From: Denitromonas halophila
GTDB lineage: Bacteria > Pseudomonadota > Gammaproteobacteria > Burkholderiales > Rhodocyclaceae
DNA: 57,545 bases
Direction: 5' to 3'
NCBI RefSeq assembly: GCF_007625155.1
Contig: NZ_VMNK01000008.1
Span: 1 to 57,545, forward strand
Shown piece after piece: positions 46,409 through 54,613 of this stretch. Under the pieces are notes generated by a model that was given only the letters and a program-made list of their open reading frames with translations, was not told where the DNA came from and ran no database searches. The position numbers and the translations under genes were made by a program. The first letter of the stretch is position 1. Every line of letters starts with the position of its first letter.

Positions 46409-48001
46409 TCACCCCGGCAAGCCGGCGCGGCACAGGCCTTCTCGCAAGGTAGCGACGTTCTCCGGCCGGCGCAGCGGCAGCCATTCCGTGAGCGTGGACT
46501 GGCGCAGCGCGGGGTCGAGCCGGCGCACCGTTTCCAGCGCACGCCGCGCCTCGTCAATTCGCCCGGCCAGTGCATGGCTGGCCGCCAGGATGGCCGCCGC
46601 CAGCAACAGGCTGGGCAGTTCGCGCTGCGCCTTCTCCGCCCACGCCGCCGCTGTGTCGAAGTGCCCCAGGAACAAATGCGCGGCCGCGGTGCCGGCCTGC
46701 ATCCGGTACAACTCCGGATCGAGGGGGCTCAGGCGCATCGCATGGGTGAAGGACGCAAGGGCTTCTTCCGTCTCGCCTTGCCAGAGCCGGAGGAAGGCGC
46801 CGAGAAACCATGCCGCGGCGAGGTTGGGGTTGAGCATCAGCGCCCGGTCCACCAGGGCAATGCCGCCGGCGACGTCGCCGGCCAGATGGCCCAGCGCATG
46901 CCCGCATCGGGTAAGCGCGACCGCATCGTCCCGGCCCAGCTCGACCGCCCGACGCGCCAGCCGGATACCTTCGGCCACCTCCCGCGGGCGATCGCTCATC
47001 CAGCCGTTGATCTTGCGCCAGCAATGGCACCAGGCGGCCATCGCACAGGCCGAGGCGAACTCCGGGTCGGACGCCATCGCCTGGTGGAAAAGCGGCAGCG
47101 CCTGGTCGATGGCCTCGCGGGCGCCCTGATGCAGCCGGGCCATGCCGCGCAGATAGTAGTCATAGGCGTCGAGGCTGCCGGTCGGCTTGTGCCTTGCGCG
47201 CTCGATCTCCGCACGCTCGAGCTGCGGGGCGATCGCCCCGACCACGGCCTCGGTGATCTCGTCCTGCAGCGCGAAGATGTCGCCCAGCACGCCCTCGAAG
47301 CGGCCGGCCCAGTGATTCGCCCCGGTCGTGGCGTCGATCAGCTGGCAGGTGATGCGCACGCGGGTATCCGCCGTGCGCCAGCTGCCCTCCAGCAGGTAGC
47401 GAACGCCCAGTTCGCAGCCGACCTGCTTGATGTCGACGGCACGGCCCTTGTAGGTGAAGCTCGAATTGCGCGCGACGACGAACAGCCAGCGGTATTGCGA
47501 CAGGGCGGCGATGATGTCCTCGACCACGCCATCGGCCAGGTAGTCCTGCTCGGCGTCACCGCTCAGGTTCACAAACGGCAGGACGGCAATCGACGGCTTG
47601 GCCGGCAGAGCTGGTGCGGGCGCAGGGGCGTCGTCGGATCGGCCGGCGTCGGTCGGGCCACCCTCCGCCAGCGCGTCGGTTTTGCGCACCTCGGCCACGA
47701 AACGGAAGCCTCGACGTGCAACGGTGCGAATCACGCGCTGCTGGCGACCATCGTCGCCGACCGCCTTGCGCACCGCATTGACGTGGCTGGCCAGGGTGGA
47801 CTCCGAGACGATCCGGCCCGCCCAGACGGTATCGATCAAGTCGTCCCGGCTGACGACGCGCTCGCCGTGCTCGGCCAGATAGACCAGCAGGTCGAAGACC
47901 TTGGGCGCCATCGCCACGCTTTGCGACGCGCGGGACAGTTCCCGCCGGTCCAGGTCGAGCACGCAGTCGTCAAACACGAGAAACATTCGGGGCTCATTCA
48001 C
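46409..48001 (-). CDS. Winged-helix/TPR transcriptional regulator (CadC-like, no membrane helix)
   Basis: A 530-residue regulator with an N-terminal OmpR-type winged helix (about residues 1-105, VVSRDDLIDTVWAGRIVSESTLASHV). A middle domain of the adenylate-cyclase-associated type follows (FVNLSGDAEQDYLADGVVEDI near 144), then a C-terminal TPR-like helical repeat region (about 260-510). CadC-type proteins normally have a membrane helix after the winged domain; none is seen here, so it is probably cytosolic. It diverges from the NmrA-like reductase gene with 140 bp between, and is the likely regulator of that stress-type operon. Confidence 0.86.
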   Translation of the reverse strand: MNEPRMFLVFDDCVLDLDRRELSRASQSVAMAPKVFDLLVYLAEHGERVVSRDDLIDTVWAGRIVSESTLASHVNAVRKAVGDDGRQQRVIRTVARRGFRFVAEVRKTDALAEGGPTDAGRSDDAPAPAPALPAKPSIAVLPFVNLSGDAEQDYLADGVVEDIIAALSQYRWLFVVARNSSFTYKGRAVDIKQVGCELGVRYLLEGSWRTADTRVRITCQLIDATTGANHWAGRFEGVLGDIFALQDEITEAVVGAIAPQLERAEIERARHKPTGSLDAYDYYLRGMARLHQGAREAIDQALPLFHQAMASDPEFASACAMAAWCHCWRKINGWMSDRPREVAEGIRLARRAVELGRDDAVALTRCGHALGHLAGDVAGGIALVDRALMLNPNLAAAWFLGAFLRLWQGETEEALASFTHAMRLSPLDPELYRMQAGTAAAHLFLGHFDTAAAWAEKAQRELPSLLLAAAILAASHALAGRIDEARRALETVRRLDPALRQSTLTEWLPLRRPENVATLREGLCRAGLPG

Positions 48002-48141
48002 TCAGTGCCGGCCCGGACAGACCGGCAAGCCAAATCCAAGGAAAACTCAAGGTGTCGACAAAGTCCAGGTCCGGCACGCCGCGCACACTACAGCCATCGA
48101 TCACCGCAGTGGCGTGATCGACCCCAACCAAGGAGAAGACC

Positions 48142-48900
48142 ATGAAAATCGTCGTGATCGGCGGCACCGGCCTTATCGGCTCCAACATTGTAAGCAGACT
48201 GCGTCAGCAGGGACATGAAACCGTGGCGGCCTCCCCCGGCACGGGCGTCAACACCCTCACCGGTCAGGGGCTGGCCGAAGCGCTGACCGGCGCCCAGGTG
48301 GTGGTCGACGTGAGCAACTCGCCGTCGTTCGAAGACCGGGCGGTGCTGAGCTTCTTCGAAACCTCGACCCGCAACCTGCTGGCAGCCGAAGCGGCCGCTG
48401 GCGTCAAACACCATGTGGCACTGTCCATCGTCGGCACCGACCGCCTGCCCGACAACGGCTACTTCCGCGCCAAGGTCGCCCAGGAGAAGCTGATCCGCGC
48501 CTCGCGCAGGCCCTACACCCTGCTGCGCGCGACGCAATTCTTCGAGTTCATCGGCGGCATTGCCGACGCGGGTGCCGACGCCGACGGCACGATCCGCCTC
48601 TCGCCGGCCCTGATCCAGCCCATCGCGGCGGACGACGTGTCAGCGGTGCTGGCCGAGCTTGCGGTCGGCGCGCCGGTCAATGGCATCGTCGAAGTGGGCG
48701 GCCCGGAGCGCTTACCGCTCGACGCACTGGCGCGCGAGGTGCTCGCCGCGCGCGGAGACACCCGCGAGGTCGTCGCCGACGTTCATGCGCGCTATTTCGG
48801 CAGCGAACTGGACGACCGCTCGCTGGTGGCTGCCCCCGGCGCACGCACCGGCCCGACCCGCCTCCACCACTGGCTCGGCCGCTCGCTGGCGAACGCCTGA
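48142..48900 (+). CDS. NAD(P)-binding SDR-type protein (NmrA-like)
   Basis: A 252-residue Rossmann protein. KIVVIGGTGLIGSNIV (residues 2-17) carries the GxxGxxG-type nucleotide-binding motif, and the sequence resembles atypical SDRs of the NmrA/quinone-oxidoreductase-like group, without a full Tyr-Lys catalytic pair in the usual spot. It heads a plus-strand set with an AhpD-like gene and a cupin (gaps 44 and 20 bp). AAGGAG precedes the ATG. The set probably handles redox or quinone stress. Confidence 0.83.
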   Translation: MKIVVIGGTGLIGSNIVSRLRQQGHETVAASPGTGVNTLTGQGLAEALTGAQVVVDVSNSPSFEDRAVLSFFETSTRNLLAAEAAAGVKHHVALSIVGTDRLPDNGYFRAKVAQEKLIRASRRPYTLLRATQFFEFIGGIADAGADADGTIRLSPALIQPIAADDVSAVLAELAVGAPVNGIVEVGGPERLPLDALAREVLAARGDTREVVADVHARYFGSELDDRSLVAAPGARTGPTRLHHWLGRSLANA

Positions 48901-48944
48901 GCTCGCCCCCCCCGACCCCATCCCCCCAACAGAAAGGAATCATC

Positions 48945-49424
48945 ATGACCCAGCGCATCGACTACCAGAAGCAGTCCCCCGAGCTCTTCAAGAAACTGCT
49001 CGCCTTCAGCATGGCGCTCAACGAGACCACCATCGAGCCGTCCATCCGCCATCTGGTGGATATCCGGGCCTCGCAGATCAACGGTTGCGCGTTCTGCGTC
49101 GACATGCATGTCAAGGAAGCGACGATGCATGGCGAGCGTCCGCTGCGGCTGCACCACCTCGCCGTCTGGCGCGAATCGCCGCTGTTCAGCGCGCGCGAAC
49201 GCGCCGCCCTGGCGTGGGCCGAAAGCCTGACCCGGCTCCCCGCCGAGGGCGTGCCCGACGACATCTATGCGCGCGTGCGCGAGCAGCTGTCCGAAAAGGA
49301 AGTGTCCGACCTGAGCTTCCTGGTGATGTCGATCAACGCCTGGAACCGCGCCAGCGTGGGCTTCCAGGTCGTCCCCGGCTCGTCCGACAAGGCCTTCGGC
49401 CTCGACCGGTCCGGTCTGTCCTGA
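48945..49424 (+). CDS. Carboxymuconolactone decarboxylase-family (AhpD-like) protein
   Basis: A 159-residue all-helical AhpD-like protein. The redox motif GCAFCVDMHVKEA near residue 43 has CxxC plus the downstream His expected of alkylhydroperoxidase-type members, so it likely has thiol-based peroxidase activity. It lies between the NmrA-like gene and a cupin, an arrangement common in oxidative-stress operons of Proteobacteria. AGAAAGGA precedes ATG 48945. Confidence 0.88.
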   Translation: MTQRIDYQKQSPELFKKLLAFSMALNETTIEPSIRHLVDIRASQINGCAFCVDMHVKEATMHGERPLRLHHLAVWRESPLFSARERAALAWAESLTRLPAEGVPDDIYARVREQLSEKEVSDLSFLVMSINAWNRASVGFQVVPGSSDKAFGLDRSGLS

Positions 49425-49444
49425 ACCGCCACAAGGAGCACGTC

Positions 49445-49846
49445 ATGTCCAGATTCAAGATCCTCGCCACGCTGTTGCTGCTGGCCGCCGGTGCCACCAG
49501 CGCACAACCGACGCCGCCACCGGCGCAGGTGACCCCCCTGATGACCCAGGCGCTGCCCGACTACCCCGGCAAGAACGGCGTGGTCATCACGGTCGAGTAC
49601 CCCCCGGGCGGAGAAAGCCCCGTGCATCGCCACAACGCGCACGCCTTCGTGTATGTACTCGAAGGCTCGATCGTGATGGGTGTGCGCGGCGGCAAGACCG
49701 TCACGCTCGGCCCGGGCCAGACCTTCCACGAAGGCCCGGACGATATCCACACCGTCTCGCGCAACGCCAGCCGCACCGAACCGGCGCGCTTTCTGGTCGT
49801 CCTGCTGAAGAACGCCAGCGAACCGATCTCGATGCCGGCCCACTGA
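49445..49846 (+). CDS. Exported cupin-domain protein
   Basis: A 133-residue protein with a signal peptide (about residues 1-20) and a single cupin. The two metal-binding motifs are in SPVHRHNAHAFVYVLEGS (about 58-75) and GQTFHEGPDDIHTVSRN (about 89-105), complete for His/Glu/His ligands. Exported cupins of this type accompany AhpD-like and SDR genes; the exact role is unknown. ATG 49445 follows AAGGAG. Confidence 0.83.
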   Translation: MSRFKILATLLLLAAGATSAQPTPPPAQVTPLMTQALPDYPGKNGVVITVEYPPGGESPVHRHNAHAFVYVLEGSIVMGVRGGKTVTLGPGQTFHEGPDDIHTVSRNASRTEPARFLVVLLKNASEPISMPAH

Positions 49847-49850
49847 CGCG

Positions 49851-50050
49851 GATGGCGGCCTGCCGGGCCACGCCAACTTCATGGTCGCGTTTGAGCGCGG
49901 CCACCTGGGACTGACACTCGCGGCAGCGACCGGCAAGCTGGTCGCCGAAAGCATTCAAGACCGTGCAAACGAATCGGCACTTGCCGTCTTCTCGCCCGCG
50001 CGATTCGGCAATGCCAACACAGCCTTCATCTCACCAGAGCGGTCCCTCAT
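49851..50050 (+). pseudogene. C-terminal remnant of a DadA/hydroxyproline-oxidase-like FAD enzyme
   Basis: Immediately after the cupin stop, one frame reads GLPGHANFMVAFERGHLGLTLAAATGKLVAESI, in pieces of the well-known C-terminal FAD-binding end of D-amino acid dehydrogenases, with a FSPARFG tail near 50000. No start or N-terminus is present, so about 80 percent of the gene is missing. It is distinct from the intact dadA at 24538. Confidence 0.6.
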
Positions 50051-50059
50051 GATTCTTCA

Positions 50060-50200
50060 ATGCGGCTCAACACCTATGGCATCCCGTTCGGCGTGATCTC
50101 GCTGGAGTCCTTCTTCCCCAAACCCGAAGGGCACATCAAGTACGCGGCGAGCTTCGACTTCCCGGTGCTTTACCACACCGTCAGGGGCGCCACCGCCGAC
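50060..50200 (+). pseudogene. N-terminal fragment of an Asp/Glu racemase-type protein
   Basis: From ATG 50060 the frame reads MRLNTYGIPFGVISLESFFP and then FDFPVLYHTVRGAT, like the N-terminal third of the aspartate/glutamate or hydantoin racemase family. Beyond about 50200 the frame continues with no similarity and ends at the terminator. With the FAD-enzyme remnant just upstream, it looks like a decayed D-amino-acid catabolic cluster. Confidence 0.45.
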
Positions 50201-50285
50201 CGCCCCATCCGTGAGCGTGCCCGTTCTCGACCTGACCAGCCTCACCCGCACGGTCGCCGCGACGGTGCAGCGCACCCGGAAAAGC

Positions 50286-50310
50286 AGAAAGGCGCCATCG
50301 GCGCCTTTCT
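50286..50310. terminator. Bidirectional intrinsic terminator
   Basis: Perfect 11-bp arms AGAAAGGCGCC (50286-50296) and GGCGCCTTTCT (50300-50310) around ATC. T-rich flanks are present mainly for the plus strand. It separates the pseudogene remnants from the minus-strand uspA. Confidence 0.65.
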
Positions 50311-50346
50311 TGATTGAGACAGCAACAGACGACCCGGCCGCGCCGG

Positions 50347-51216
50347 TCAGCGCAGCAACAAGGTTGGCACGCAGGTCGAGGTGAGCATGTCGGTGGTCTT
50401 GCTGCCAAACAACAGGCTGCGCAGCGGGGAGTGACTGTAGGCGCCCATCACCAGCATGTCGAAACCGCCGGTGGCCAGCGCGTCGGCGACGACCTCTTTC
50501 GGGCTGCCGGCGCGCGTGCTGGCGGTGGCTTCGATGCCGGCGGCGACCAGGCTGACGACCGCGGCATCCAGCGACTTCTGCTCGGCCGCGCCGGGCTCAC
50601 CGGCGATCAGCAATTGCAGCTTCAGGCCGCGCAGCAGCGGGCTACCGGCCAGCATGTCGACGCCCTTGCGGGTCACGCTACTGCCATCAAAGGCAAACAG
50701 CACCGACCTCGGCTCCCGATACGCTTCGGTCACCACCAGTACCGGCCGGGTGGCTGAGCGCACCACCCACTCCAGGTGCTGGCCCAGGCCGGTCTTGGCA
50801 TCGCGCCTGGGGTGCCCGTTGCGACCAATGATCAGCAGCCGGCTGCCTTCTTGCTGCTCGGCTAGGGTCTCTTCGATGTCGCCATGGCGCAAACGGCTGT
50901 CGACGGTCGTCGCGCCACCTTGCTCGGCGCGTTCGCGCAGGCCGGAGAGCAACACGCGGCCTTGCTCGCGCGCGCTGCGGGTGCGCTCGGCATCCTCCTG
51001 GGTCAGCCGGTCCATCAGCTTCTCCTGGGCGTCGAGGCCAATGGCGCCACTGTGGTCCTGATTGTCGGACAGCTCGACATGGCGCTCGAGCACATGCAGC
51101 AGCTCCACCGGCGCATCGAGGCGGCGAGCCGCCCAGGTCGCGTAGTCGGTCACCACATCGGCCATCGGCGTGGTATCCACGCAGGCGAGAATCTTGCGAT
51201 CGATATTCATGTGCAT
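50347..51216 (-). CDS. Tandem universal stress protein (UspA x2)
   Basis: A 289-residue protein made of two Usp domains (about residues 1-150 and 155-289). Nucleotide-binding glycines are visible in IIGRNGHPRRD near 133 and MGAYSHSPLRSLLFGS near 257. Tandem Usp proteins bind ATP and aid stress survival. It starts 6 bp after the sulP stop in the same direction, so the transporter and the stress protein form an operon. A terminator lies downstream on the plus-strand side. Confidence 0.88.
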   Translation of the reverse strand: MHMNIDRKILACVDTTPMADVVTDYATWAARRLDAPVELLHVLERHVELSDNQDHSGAIGLDAQEKLMDRLTQEDAERTRSAREQGRVLLSGLRERAEQGGATTVDSRLRHGDIEETLAEQQEGSRLLIIGRNGHPRRDAKTGLGQHLEWVVRSATRPVLVVTEAYREPRSVLFAFDGSSVTRKGVDMLAGSPLLRGLKLQLLIAGEPGAAEQKSLDAAVVSLVAAGIEATASTRAGSPKEVVADALATGGFDMLVMGAYSHSPLRSLLFGSKTTDMLTSTCVPTLLLR

Positions 51217-51221
51217 TCTCC

Positions 51222-52703
51222 TCAGTGGCCCAGCAGCACGTCGTCGGCGCCGTCTTTGTCATGCACGGCAAACTTGTCCACCATGGTGGCGCTCGCTTCA
51301 TTCAGGCCGATGACCTCGACCTCGGTGCCTTCGCGGCGGAACTTGAGCACCACCTTGTCCAGCGCGCTGATCGCGGTGATGTCCCAGAAGTGGGCGCGGC
51401 TGACATCGATGCGCACCGTGTCGAGCACCTCCTTGTAGTCAAAGGCGTTGGCGAAGCGCTCCGCCGAGGCGAAAAACACCTGGCCACTGACCTGGTAGCT
51501 GCGGCTGCGGCCATCGTCCTCGGTGCGCGAGCCGATGCGCAGGATCTGGCCAACCTTGTGGGCAAAGAAGAAGCCCGACAGCAGCACCCCGGTCAGCACG
51601 CCCTTGGCCAGGTCGTGGGTGGCCACGGTCACCACCACCGTGGCAAACATCACCACCGAAGAGCTCTTCGGATGCTCGCGCAGGTTGGTGATGGAGCCCC
51701 AGTTGAAGGTACCGATCGACACCATGATCATCACCGCCACCAGCGCCGCCATCGGGATCTGCTTGACCCAGTCGCCCAGGAAGACCACCAGGATCAGCAG
51801 CACCACCCCGGCCACCAGCGTCGACAGCCGGCCACGGCCGCCCGATTTCACGTTGATCACCGACTGGCCGATCATGGCGCAGCCCGCCATGCCGCCGATG
51901 AAACCGGTGGCGATGTTGGCGATGCCCTGGCCGACGCATTCCTGGCTCTTGTCGCTCTTGGTGTCGGTCAGGTCGTCAACAATGGTGGCGGTCATCAGCG
52001 ATTCGAGCAGACCGACCACCATCAGCGTCAGCGAGTACGGCAGGATGATCTGCAGCGTCTCGAGGTTGAACGGCACGTTCGGCATCAGGAAGGACGGCAG
52101 GCTGTCGGGCAGCTCGCCCATGTCGCCCACCGTGCGGATGTCGAGACCCAGCGCGATCGACAGCGCGGTGAGCGACACAATGGTCACCAGCGGCGAGGGC
52201 ACCGCGCGGGTGATGTACGGGAAACCATAGATGATGGCCAGCCCGGCCGCCGTCATGGCATAGACATGCCAGGTCACATCAATCAGCTCGGGCAGCTGCG
52301 CCAAGAAGATCAGGATCGCCAACGCATTGACGAAGCCGGTGACCACCGAGCGCGACACGAAGCGCATCAGCTGGCCGAGCTTCAGCCAGCCGGCAAAGAT
52401 CTGCAGCACCCCGGTCAGTACCGTGGCGGCCAGCAGGTAGTCGAGGCCGTGCGTTTTCACCAGGGTCACGATGACCAGGGCCATGGCGCCGGTGGCGGCA
52501 GAGATCATGCCCGGCCGGCCGCCGAAGAAGGCGGTCAGCGTGGCGATCGAGAAGGAGGCATACAAGCCCACCTTGGGGTCCACACCCGCAATGATGGAAA
52601 AGGCGATCGCCTCGGGAATCAAGGCCAACGCGACCACAAGACCTGCGAGCAGATCGTTGCGGACGTTCGAAAGCCAGTCCTGCTGGAGTCTGTGTAGGGA
52701 CAT
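51222..52703 (-). CDS. SulP/SLC26-family anion transporter with STAS domain
   Basis: A 493-residue transporter with about 12 membrane segments (residues 20-390). SulP signatures include [20 protein letters not shown] near 28 and the [20 protein letters not shown] region near 278. A C-terminal STAS domain follows (about 405-485) with the Ser/Thr site in [11 protein letters not shown]. SulP proteins carry sulfate, bicarbonate or dicarboxylates; the presence of sulfonate genes elsewhere suggests sulfate, but this is only context. ATG 52703 starts the real domain; the frame is open to 52757 but lacks a ribosome site. Coupled to uspA. Confidence 0.9.
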   Translation of the reverse strand: MSLHRLQQDWLSNVRNDLLAGLVVALALIPEAIAFSIIAGVDPKVGLYASFSIATLTAFFGGRPGMISAATGAMALVIVTLVKTHGLDYLLAATVLTGVLQIFAGWLKLGQLMRFVSRSVVTGFVNALAILIFLAQLPELIDVTWHVYAMTAAGLAIIYGFPYITRAVPSPLVTIVSLTALSIALGLDIRTVGDMGELPDSLPSFLMPNVPFNLETLQIILPYSLTLMVVGLLESLMTATIVDDLTDTKSDKSQECVGQGIANIATGFIGGMAGCAMIGQSVINVKSGGRGRLSTLVAGVVLLILVVFLGDWVKQIPMAALVAVMIMVSIGTFNWGSITNLREHPKSSSVVMFATVVVTVATHDLAKGVLTGVLLSGFFFAHKVGQILRIGSRTEDDGRSRSYQVSGQVFFASAERFANAFDYKEVLDTVRIDVSRAHFWDITAISALDKVVLKFRREGTEVEVIGLNEASATMVDKFAVHDKDGADDVLLGH

Positions 52704-53243
52704 AGTTAGAGGTCTGTCGACCGCGATGGCCGAGTAACAAGAAAATGGAGAACACACGACGCCCGCCGGTACACCGAGCGAAAACGGCCAGTCAGTTGCA
52801 TGCCAGCATCATCGACGCGATGGCAGCGCAAGCCTTCAGGTCAAACGGCGTCAGACGTGGATCAAGGAGGTGTTACAGCGCAGAAGTAGCCACGCGGCAA
52901 GGCGGCGCCACGAGAGTTGACGGGCTGAGCCCCATGCACGGCAAAGCCACGGAGGCGGATGCATTGCAGTGCAATTGAGCGGCGCGCGGCGACTACCTTC
53001 ATCGCCGCATTGTGCATTGCACAACAGCGCCGCGTCAAGAAAGGCACCGACGCCCACTCGCTTCACCCACATCTGCCAAAGCCGATTCCCGCCAAACGCC
53101 GCCTACCGGATGCCACCACGCCAACACCGGACGACGTGTTTGGCGACACACTCGCCCCAAGTAGAACGCTCTCTCGCCCCTGAAAGTCGACTGGCCACTC
53201 GACCTTCGACCTATCCATGAGTCTCCCGCATCCGCTGATGCAG
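52704..53243. other. Gene-free region with two short palindromes
   Basis: No credible ORF lies here. Two palindromes stand out: ATTGCAGTGCAAT (52963-52975) and TTGTGCATTGCACAA (53010-53024), each perfect around a single central base and both containing TGCA. They are about 47 bp centre to centre, suggesting operators for an unidentified regulator, but no promoter or gene can be matched to them. Confidence 0.4.
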
Positions 53244-53270
53244 GGCGGATCAGCGAAGCGTCATCCGCCG
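53244..53270 (-). repeat. REP-like palindrome (class 2)
   Basis: GGCGGAT (53244-53250) and ATCCGCC (53263-53269) bracket a GAAGC core. This is a common REP-type sequence, unlike the copies at 30.8-31.6 kb. Confidence 0.6.
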
Positions 53271-53297
53271 AATGCCTCCACTCCAATCACCGCATGC

Positions 53298-53328
53298 GGT
53301 GGAAGGCGCTGCGCTTTTCCACCCTACG
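53298..53328 (+). repeat. REP palindrome sharing the CCCTACG tail
   Basis: GGTGGAA (53298-53304) and TTCCACC (53317-53323) form the stem, followed by CTACG. Its ends (GGTG...CACCCTACG-like) match the RAYT-flanking REPs, but the stem sequence is different, so it is a second subfamily. A further inverted repeat GGCGTTTCGCC/GGCGATACGCC lies at 53408-53442. Confidence 0.6.
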
Positions 53329-53488
53329 CGGGCTGTGTCGTTCAGCGTAGCCGGCCGCATGCTGACGCGGTCGGGCGAGCACGGTCGCGCAAGAGACAAA
53401 CAGAAAAGGCGTTTCGCCAGGCCAAAACCCCGGCGATACGCCCTGCCCTTTTGTCGCCACCGACACCGTGTCGGCGAGCGTCATGCCA

Positions 53489-53860
53489 TCACACGCCTTC
53501 GCTCAAGCGCCAGGCGCCCGCGGTGAGCGGCACGAAAGCTTCAACGGCTGCCGTGGCGATGATGTGGGTGGTGCCCTGTTCGGGGTCGTGCACATTCAGC
53601 CCACCCTTCACGGCTTTTACTTCGGCGTAGCCGCGCGGCAGGGTGTCGGCGACCGCATCGGTGTCGACCTTGTCGGGGTCTTGCACGCCGATGGTCACTT
53701 GCACGCGCATGTCGCGGTGGTCGATGTCCAGGCTGCGGAACAGCAGGATGGACGAGTGGTGCAGTGCATCCTGCACGGCGCGGCAGGCGGCCTTGGTGTA
53801 GTCCTCGCCGTAGAGGTCGTTGCCGGTGCCCATTTCGAGGATGATGCGTTTTTCAGTCAT
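53489..53860 (-). CDS. Lin0512-family protein, second copy
   Basis: A 123-residue protein of the uncharacterised Lin0512 family (start KRIILEMGTGNDLYGEDYTKAACRAV, conserved Gly- and Thr-rich segment and GGLNVHDPEQGTTHIIATAAV near the end). It overlaps the upstream Lin0512 gene by 8 nt, so the two are co-translated, perhaps as subunits of a heteromer. It is the last gene of the CobS/CobT-like operon. No biochemical function is known to me. Confidence 0.8.
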   Translation of the reverse strand: MTEKRIILEMGTGNDLYGEDYTKAACRAVQDALHHSSILLFRSLDIDHRDMRVQVTIGVQDPDKVDTDAVADTLPRGYAEVKAVKGGLNVHDPEQGTTHIIATAAVEAFVPLTAGAWRLSEGV

Positions 53861-54206
53861 GGGCGGCCTCCATGTCGAAGGAAACGGTGATGGCGGCGTT
53901 GGCGATGACGCTGATACTGTCGCCGCTGGGCTTGGGTACGTCGAGCCCGCCTTCGATCACGCGAACCGTGACCTGCCCGTACGGAAACACCTTGATCAGC
54001 TCGGCTTCATCGACCAGATCGGGGCGCTGAACGGCAACGACGGCGTCGATGACCATCGCGGTACGGGGGAAGCCGAAGGCATCGGCGACGTTGAGCGAGT
54101 GATGCCAGAGCGCGTCGCGGATCGCGCGTGCGCCGGCCTGAGTGTAGTTGCGGCTGCGGATCGAGGTCCCCATGCCGAACTGCACCACCATTTTTTTCAG
54201 GGCCAT
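53853..54206 (-). CDS. Lin0512-family protein, first copy
   Basis: A 117-residue relative of the next gene: KKMVVQFGMGTSIRSRNYTQ at the start, the same length and the same layout, with VRVIEGGLDVPKPSGDSISVIANAAITVS near the end, in pieces. Sequence identity between the two copies is modest, consistent with an old duplication. It lies 3 bp after the cupin gene and overlaps the second Lin0512 gene. Family function unknown. Confidence 0.8.
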   Translation of the reverse strand: MALKKMVVQFGMGTSIRSRNYTQAGARAIRDALWHHSLNVADAFGFPRTAMVIDAVVAVQRPDLVDEAELIKVFPYGQVTVRVIEGGLDVPKPSGDSISVIANAAITVSFDMEAAHD

Positions 54207-54209
54207 GAT

Positions 54210-54584
54210 TTAGTCCTCGGTGGGGGTGTAGCTGCGGATGACGTAGTGTTTGGTGGTGGTTTCGATCACGTCCCAGTAGCCGCGAAAGCCATTCGGGATC
54301 ATGAAGGCGTCACCGGCCATGAAGGTCTTGGCGGTGCCGTCGTCGGCGATCAGGCGGCAGTGGCCGGCGAGGATGACGCAGAACTCGTCGCGATCGGTGA
54401 AGGCGTGCCAGCGGCCGGGGGTACTGGTCCAGGTGCCGGCAATGAGCGCACCGTCGGTGCTTTCGAAGTGCTGCTGGTTGCTGTGCTGCGGGTCGCCTTC
54501 AACAACGCGATCGGGCAAATCAGCCAGTCGGCTGTCGACGCGCTCGGCGCCGCTCTCAGCAAAATTGATCACCGGGTTTGGCAT
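54210..54584 (-). CDS. Cupin protein (EutQ/DUF861-like)
   Basis: A 124-residue cupin. The core is in GRWHAFTDRDEFCVILAGHC near residue 58 and GDAFMIPNGFRGYWDVIE near 92, like DUF861/EutQ-type cupins that bind small acids or metals. ATG 54584 has GGAAAG upstream. A start at 54614 would overlap the cobT-like stop as TGATG and is also plausible. It is embedded between the chelatase-like genes and the Lin0512 pair, so it probably belongs to the same pathway. Confidence 0.78.
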   Translation of the reverse strand: MPNPVINFAESGAERVDSRLADLPDRVVEGDPQHSNQQHFESTDGALIAGTWTSTPGRWHAFTDRDEFCVILAGHCRLIADDGTAKTFMAGDAFMIPNGFRGYWDVIETTTKHYVIRSYTPTED

Positions 54585-54613
54585 GGGGCTTTCCGTCAAT
54601 ATTGGGGCCGGCA

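Noticed and set aside
45504-48145. Long plus-strand frames opposite the flavin reductase and the TPR regulator
   Set aside because: Both minus-strand genes have complete domain motifs; the plus-strand frames do not.
53401-53445. GGCGTTTCGCC/GGCGATACGCC inverted repeat as a terminator
   Set aside because: No T tract and no upstream gene on the plus strand; likely REP-type debris, noted only.
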